A DNA stretch of 39,812 nucleotides from Marinomonas ostreistagni (GTDB lineage: Bacteria; Pseudomonadota; Gammaproteobacteria; Pseudomonadales; Marinomonadaceae): contig NZ_JAEMUH010000024.1 of assembly GCF_016461785.1 (NCBI RefSeq), positions 1 to 39,812 on the forward strand, given 5' to 3'. The stretch's first letter is position 1. Each line of letters opens with the position of its first letter. Both the position numbers and the translations under genes were made by a program. The notes beneath the pieces were generated by a model. The model was not told where the DNA came from, ran no database searches, and was given only the letters and a program-made list of their open reading frames with translations. This document shows, piece by piece, positions 36,244 to 39,812 of this stretch.

Positions 36244-36266
36244 AGGTGACGCCGAAGGCGTCACCT
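36244..36266 (+). terminator. Intra-operon hairpin between TRAP binding protein and permease genes
   Basis: AGGTGACGCC (36244-36253) pairs perfectly with GGCGTCACCT (36257-36266) around GAA. It lacks a T run, so it probably stabilises the upstream mRNA or causes partial termination, giving more binding protein than permease. Confidence 0.6.
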
Positions 36267-36326
36267 GCTTTCAATGGCCTAGTATCATTGAAATATCCTA
36301 GGCTGTTGCTTTGATCGGAGTTAATT

Positions 36327-36836
36327 ATGAAATCACTTTCTCGTGTATTAGGTAGAATTACCCTATTAATGCACTGGATTGGTGGCGTCTTCTTGATTGG
36401 TATGATGCTTTCTACCTTGCTAGACGTTATCACGCGAGGGCTATTTTCCCTCACGGATGGAGCCTTAGATTGGACGTTTATCGGTGGCGTAGAGCTGGTG
36501 AAATACTGCCTACTGTTCACAGTCCTATTCATTTTACCGCACTCAGTGAGCCGCTCTCAGGTGATTGTGGACCTGTTCACGGATCATTTTAGTGACCGCA
36601 AAAAGAACTTATTTGAAGCCTTCTACCTGCTTTGTTTCGCTTTTCTTGGCGGTGCAATGAGCTATAGCTTCTTCCATCTTATTGATGAAGCTGCGATGAG
36701 CTATGAAACCACGCAAGACTTACTCATTCCGATGACGTATTTCTATTCCGTAGCAACCTTTGCCACAGCAATGTTATGTATTTCTGCTGCCATGGGTGCC
36801 ATTGAACTTATTTTCAATAGGAAGCAATCAGCATGA
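36327..36836 (+). CDS. TRAP transporter small permease subunit (DctQ type)
   Basis: A 169-residue inner-membrane protein with four predicted helices (about 15-37, 55-75, 90-115, 130-155). The pattern LLDVITRGLFS and the PHSVSRSQVIVDLFTDHF loop are typical of DctQ subunits. It pairs with the large permease, whose gene overlaps it by 4 bp, and functions in sodium-driven uptake. Confidence 0.88.
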   Translation: MKSLSRVLGRITLLMHWIGGVFLIGMMLSTLLDVITRGLFSLTDGALDWTFIGGVELVKYCLLFTVLFILPHSVSRSQVIVDLFTDHFSDRKKNLFEAFYLLCFAFLGGAMSYSFFHLIDEAAMSYETTQDLLIPMTYFYSVATFATAMLCISAAMGAIELIFNRKQSA

Positions 36837-38119
36837 GTACCACCGCAATCGGCTTAACTTGTATCGCCATCATGTTGGTGATGATCGCCTTTCGTGCCCC
36901 GATCGCCCTAAGCATGGCGGCCATGGGCTTTATCGGCTTTGGCTCAATCGTCGCATTCGATCCTGCGATTTCGATCTTGGGCACAGGGCCATTTGAAACT
37001 TTATCAAACTACAGCTTTAGCCCCGTTCCCATGTTCATCTTGATGGGGGTATTTGCTTCCAAAGCAGGTATGTCTCAAGAGCTGTTCACCGGTGCTCGGA
37101 CATTGTTCGGTAGTTGGCGTGGTGGTATGGGCCTTGCGGCCGTGACCTCATGTGGCATTTTCTCGGCTATCTCAGGATCATCTATGGCGACAGCGGCGAG
37201 TATGTCTCGCGTGGCGTTACCAGAGATGGAGAAAAATGGTTACGCGCCGACGTTAGCGACAGGTACCTTAGCGGCAGGTGGTACGTTGGGGATCATGATC
37301 CCGCCTTCCATTGCCTTACTACTTTATGCACTGATTACCGAGCAATCGGTCGGTGATATGTTTATTGCGGGCGTTATCCCAGGTTTGCTTGGGTTGGTAC
37401 TCTACGGGGTAACGGTCGCAGTTTTAGTTATTGTTTACCCCAATATTGCGCAACCAGGGGAAGCGACGACTCTGAAACAAAAGCTTATTGGCTTGAAAGG
37501 GTTAATACCATTTACTGGGGTATTCTTATTCATCATTGGTGGTATTTACTCAGGCTGGTTTACGCCAACGGAAGCGGCTGCTGTAGGTGCGGCAGCAACT
37601 TGGTTGATCGCAACCGTACGTGGCATGAACTTCGAGAAGTTCCTAGAAGCCATCCAGGAAACATTAGTGATGTCTGCCATGATCTTCTTCATGATCATCG
37701 GTGCAGAAATCTTTGGTTACTTCCTATCGGTATCACGTATTTCCTTCACTCTAGTCGAGTGGGTGGATGCTCTTCAACTGACGCCATACATGGTGCTGTT
37801 CTGCATCCTGATACTGTTTGTCTTGCTTGGCTGTGTCATGGACAGTATTGCCATGCTATTGCTTACCGTGCCTGTGGTGTATCCATTGGTAGAAGCAGCA
37901 GGCTTCGACCCAATTTGGTTTGGTATCATTGCCGTGATTACAGTAGAACTGGGCTTGATTACCCCACCAGTGGGTATGAACGTATTCGTGATCAAATCCG
38001 TGGCGCCACATATTTCCATCGGCGATATGTATAAAGGGGTATTGCCCTTTGTTATCTCCGACTTGGTACGCTTAGCTATGATTATAGCCTTCCCAGCGCT
38101 TGCAGTTGGGCTGCTATAG
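36833..38119 (+). CDS. TRAP transporter large permease subunit (DctM type)
   Basis: A 428-residue membrane protein with about 11-12 helices, the usual size of DctM. Conserved features include FRAPIALSMAAMGFIGFG, GGTLGIMIPPSIALLLYALITEQSVGDMFIAG and GLITPPVGMNVFVIKS. It carries the transport path and ion sites. The ATG overlaps the small permease gene (ATGA). It ends the operon and a terminator follows within 30 bp. Confidence 0.92.
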   Translation: MSTTAIGLTCIAIMLVMIAFRAPIALSMAAMGFIGFGSIVAFDPAISILGTGPFETLSNYSFSPVPMFILMGVFASKAGMSQELFTGARTLFGSWRGGMGLAAVTSCGIFSAISGSSMATAASMSRVALPEMEKNGYAPTLATGTLAAGGTLGIMIPPSIALLLYALITEQSVGDMFIAGVIPGLLGLVLYGVTVAVLVIVYPNIAQPGEATTLKQKLIGLKGLIPFTGVFLFIIGGIYSGWFTPTEAAAVGAAATWLIATVRGMNFEKFLEAIQETLVMSAMIFFMIIGAEIFGYFLSVSRISFTLVEWVDALQLTPYMVLFCILILFVLLGCVMDSIAMLLLTVPVVYPLVEAAGFDPIWFGIIAVITVELGLITPPVGMNVFVIKSVAPHISIGDMYKGVLPFVISDLVRLAMIIAFPALAVGLL

Positions 38120-38145
38120 CAAAGATAAGTAAAGTGTTGAGTGAC

Positions 38146-38184
38146 AAAAGCGCTGTGGTGAAAGCCACGGCGCTTTTTGCTTTT
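38146..38184 (+). terminator. Terminator of the TRAP operon
   Basis: AAAGCGC-T-GTGG and CCAC-G-GCGCTTT form an 12-bp stem with one T-G wobble around TGAAAG, followed by TTGCTTTT. Confidence 0.85.
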
Positions 38185-38302
38185 AAGAGGCTCTGCGAGA
38201 TTAGAGCTGCCTAAAAAGTTTTCAACAGAGAGTGAAAATCAGAGAACGTGCCGCGAACTGTGAATAACTAGCAGGCTTTTCAACAGCTCTATCCTCTAAC
38301 AG

Positions 38303-38422
38303 CTACTTATTCATAAACTGTTGCAAAAACAGCAAACCGATCATCCCCATACAAGCGAGATAAATCACCATCCAACGCATCTTTAAACAATAGGGGCAAG
38401 GTTTACGCTTCTTCTTCGACAT
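38303..38422 (-). CDS. Small membrane protein with CPYC motif, 39 residues
   Basis: An ATG at 38422 with AGGA six bases upstream opens a 39-codon frame. The N-terminus is strongly basic (MSKKKRK), then CPYCLKMRW, then a single hydrophobic helix (IYLACMGMIGLLFLQQF) and a short NK tail. The basic start plus one helix predicts a bitopic inner-membrane protein. The CPYC pair could bind metal or be redox-active. It lies between the TRAP operon and the repeat array, outside the repeats, and the good ribosome site argues that it is real. Function is unknown. Confidence 0.6.
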   Translation of the reverse strand: MSKKKRKPCPYCLKMRWMVIYLACMGMIGLLFLQQFMNK

Positions 38423-38526
38423 ACGTTTCCTACTCAGACCGATTACGTCTCAACATTCATCACCCCAACGATGTTAACAACTTGCTCCACCCGATACCAT
38501 CTCCCATGCCTGCAACCCCAGCCCTT

Positions 38527-38730
38527 GTAGGACCGCGCTGCGCGCGGGAACAACCTAGCATCCTAGGCGACAACCAGCATTGACCCCAGCCCTTGTAGGA
38601 CTGCGCTTTGCGCGGGAACAACCTCGCATCCTAGGTAGCAATCAGAATCAACCCAAGCCCCTGTAGGACTGCGCTGCGCGCGGGAACAGCCTAGCACCCT
38701 TAGCAGTAACCAGAGTTAACCCCAGTCCTT
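38527..38730 (+). repeat. Three tandem 68-bp REP-like units
   Basis: Units start at 38527, 38595 and 38663, each with GTAGGA. Hairpins are CCGCGC-TGC-GCGCGG, CTGCGC-TTT-GCGCGG and CTGCGC-TGC-GCGCGG. The stem is kept while the loop varies, and the second base changes C to T, which keeps pairing as a wobble. Confidence 0.85.
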
Positions 38731-38742
38731 GTGGGCAAGATA

Positions 38743-38942
38743 GCTTCCATGCAATTCAATTCGCTTGCGTATCTCTCGGCTCGTTCCTCCCCTCGACCGT
38801 CAGCGCGAATCAAACGCATGAAAGCTTTATCAGACAGGAATTCATTTTTGTACGACCCGATTGCATCGGGGGGGAGATCCCGCATCCTAGGCAGCAACTA
38901 GAATCAACTCCAGTCCTTGTAGGACTGCGCTGCGCGCGGGAT
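38743..38942 (+). repeat. Long direct repeat, copy 1
   Basis: About 200 bp nearly identical to 39250-39449, offset by 507 bp. It covers the GTGG-type module, a GTAC-type hairpin (CCCGAT-TGC-ATCGGG at 38856-38870) and a GTAG-type hairpin. Only scattered substitutions separate the copies, implying recent duplication or gene conversion. Confidence 0.9.
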
Positions 38943-38986
38943 CAACCTCGCATCCTCTGCAGCAACCATTATTAACCCCAGCCCTT

Positions 38987-39236
38987 GTGGGTAAAAGGAG
39001 CCGTCATGTAATTCAATAAAATTAAAAAGCGCGCGAATCAAACGCATGAAATCTCTGTCATGTCCGAAGCTATTGGAAACACCGTAGAAATAAGACCCTT
39101 GTACGACCCGATTGCATCGGGGAGAGATCCCGCAACCTAGGCAGCAACCAGAATCAACCCAAGCCCCTGTAGGACTGCGCTGCGCGCGGGAACAACCTAG
39201 CATCCTAGGCAGCAACCAGAATCAACCCCAGTCTTT
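38987..39236 (+). repeat. Variant higher-order unit
   Basis: The middle 250-bp unit. Its GTGG module shares only CATGtAATTCAAT and GCGCGAATCAAACGCATGAAA with its neighbours and is otherwise replaced by an A-rich segment, but its GTAC (39101) and GTAG (39169) units are conserved. A similar A-rich module reappears at about 39494-39600. Confidence 0.75.
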
Positions 39237-39249
39237 ATGGATAATAGGG

Positions 39250-39449
39250 GCTTCCATGCAATTCAATTCGCTTGCGTATCTCTCGGCTCGTTCCTCCCCT
39301 CGACCGTCAGCGCGAATCAAACGCATGAAAGCTTTATCAGGCAGGAATTCATTTTTGTACGACCCGATTGCATCGGGGGGGAGATCCCGCATCCTAGGCA
39401 GCAACCAGAATCAACCCCAACCCTTGTAGGACTGCGCTGTGCGCGGGAA
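39250..39449 (+). repeat. Long direct repeat, copy 2
   Basis: Second copy of the ~200-bp segment at 38743. Its hairpins are CCCGAT-TGC-ATCGGG (39363-39377) and CTGCGC-TGT-GCGCGG (39432-39446). The loop of the latter differs from copy 1 while the stem is unchanged. Confidence 0.9.
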
Positions 39450-39567
39450 CAACCTAGCAGCCTCTGCAGCAATAAGCTTTGCCTGATTGCTGCAGGCTGG
39501 AGCTTCCATGCAATCCAATAAAATTAAAAAGCGCGCGAATCAAGCACATCAAATCTATGTCATGTCA

Positions 39568-39599
39568 TAAGCCATTGGAAACATCTTAGTAATGGCTTA
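39568..39599. repeat. 9-bp inverted repeat at the end of the array
   Basis: TAAGCCATT (39568-39576) and AATGGCTTA (39591-39599) pair perfectly around 14 bases. The corresponding place in the middle unit (about 39068-39095) is a degenerate version, so this hairpin seems to belong to the A-rich module. Confidence 0.6.
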
Positions 39600-39610
39600 C
39601 TCTTTAACTA

Positions 39611-39812
39611 TTGCTGTCACGGATGACGGAAAGCCTCACCTTCCATCCTTCCCTGATATGCGCGGTTATTCGACAAAACGAGCATGCTCGTTTGTCTCTA
39701 TAACAAGAGGATTGTCCTGAATGGTTTTCTCTTATAAGTCATTTAGTTAGCTTCAATTGTGAAGAGTAACCTAGACAGAATAACGAGCACGCACGGTTTA
39801 TTGTATAAACGC
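39611..39812. other. Gene-free end of the window with one palindrome
   Basis: No convincing coding frame. A near-perfect palindrome at 39672-39696 is built on ACGAGCATGCTCGT, with GACAA and TTGTC at its outer ends. What lies beyond the window is unknown, so this could be the control region of a gene off the edge. Confidence 0.4.

Larger units (their letters stand above)
38501..39610. repeat. Nested array of hairpin repeats with 68-bp and ~255-bp periods
   Basis: A non-coding array built from a 68-bp unit beginning GTAGGA, then a short hairpin, then CATCCTAGGCAGCAACC. Heads occur at 38527, 38595, 38663, 38731, 38850, 38919, 38987, 39101, 39169, 39237, 39357, 39426 and a degenerate one near 39494. 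From 38731 the order is fixed: a GTGG-headed module of 114-120 bp, a GTAC-headed unit of 68-69 bp, a GTAG-headed unit of 68 bp, repeated three times with 256-, 250- and 257-bp steps. The GTAG foot before a palindrome resembles REP elements mobilised by RAYT transposases. Reading frames here are by-products of the repeats. Confidence 0.85.

Noticed and set aside
37600..38034. 144-codon frame inside the large TRAP permease gene
   Set aside because: Another frame of a clear membrane-protein gene, with no start site or family likeness.
38700..39521. Five reading frames of 60-105 codons on both strands (for example minus 38700-38897 and 39222-39404, plus 39112-39429)
   Set aside because: They are translations of the hairpin repeats; near-identical copies appear wherever the long module recurs, there is no ribosome site, and both strands are open at once.
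38501..39610. CRISPR array
   Set aside because: Units are 68 bp or longer, hairpin-rich and imperfect, with the whole unit repeated instead of short repeats separated by unique spacers of constant length.
38501..39610. Integron attC array
   Set aside because: No attC core sites (GTTRRRY-type) and no cassette genes between units.

Overview
The window looks like chromosome of a marine gammaproteobacterium, most like the Oceanospirillales/Marinomonas group. This is inferred from moderate G+C, a carboxynorspermidine pathway, a TRAP transporter beside pobA, a siaABCD operon, dense c-di-GMP signalling genes and short palindromic repeats; no marker gene fixes the genus. No rRNA, tRNA, CRISPR array, insertion sequence or prophage was recognised.

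Layout. 1-391: 3' end of an unrecognised gene. 689-3009: trpR-trpE-trpG operon behind a TrpR-like operator, so the repressor probably controls itself and an anthranilate synthase. 3243-4259: ADA-family adenine deaminase. 4433-5899: exported subtype B tannase. 6005-11424 (minus): large hybrid histidine kinase and a receiver/HD-GYP protein, overlapping by 4 bp. 11821-13011: leucine-rich-repeat protein fused to a small protein kinase. 13112-15504 (minus): carboxynorspermidine decarboxylase and synthase. 15713-16168 (minus): DUF2383-type four-helix protein. 16423-17751 (minus): class I/II aminotransferase. 18195-19867: DUF442 sulfurtransferase/phosphatase-like protein and sulfide:quinone oxidoreductase.

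20083-26783: a GGDEF-EAL protein followed closely by siaA-siaB-siaC-siaD, a phosphatase/kinase/partner-switch system that drives a diguanylate cyclase. 26913-29453: a cNMP-binding/CBS/DUF294 nucleotidyltransferase-like protein and a DnaQ-like exonuclease. 29470-30270 (minus): LpxH-like phosphoesterase. 30355-32142 (minus): EAL-CBS-GGDEF protein. 32351-32518 (minus): 55-residue basic protein. 32632-34945: divergent AraC-type regulator and pobA, with a 21-bp-phased direct repeat between them. 35200-38119: TRAP transporter P, Q and M genes, which may import an aromatic acid for PobA. 38303-38422 (minus): 39-residue membrane protein missed by length cutoffs.

The last 1.3 kb has no convincing gene. 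It is a nested repeat array: hairpin units with GTAG, GTAC or GTGG heads recur at 68-69 bp, and from 38731 they assemble into a higher-order unit of about 250-257 bp. This is the strongest candidate for something undescribed. Two themes link the genes: c-di-GMP turnover (one HD-GYP, one GGDEF-EAL, SiaD and one EAL-CBS-GGDEF protein within 26 kb) and aromatic compounds (tannase, PobA and anthranilate synthase).
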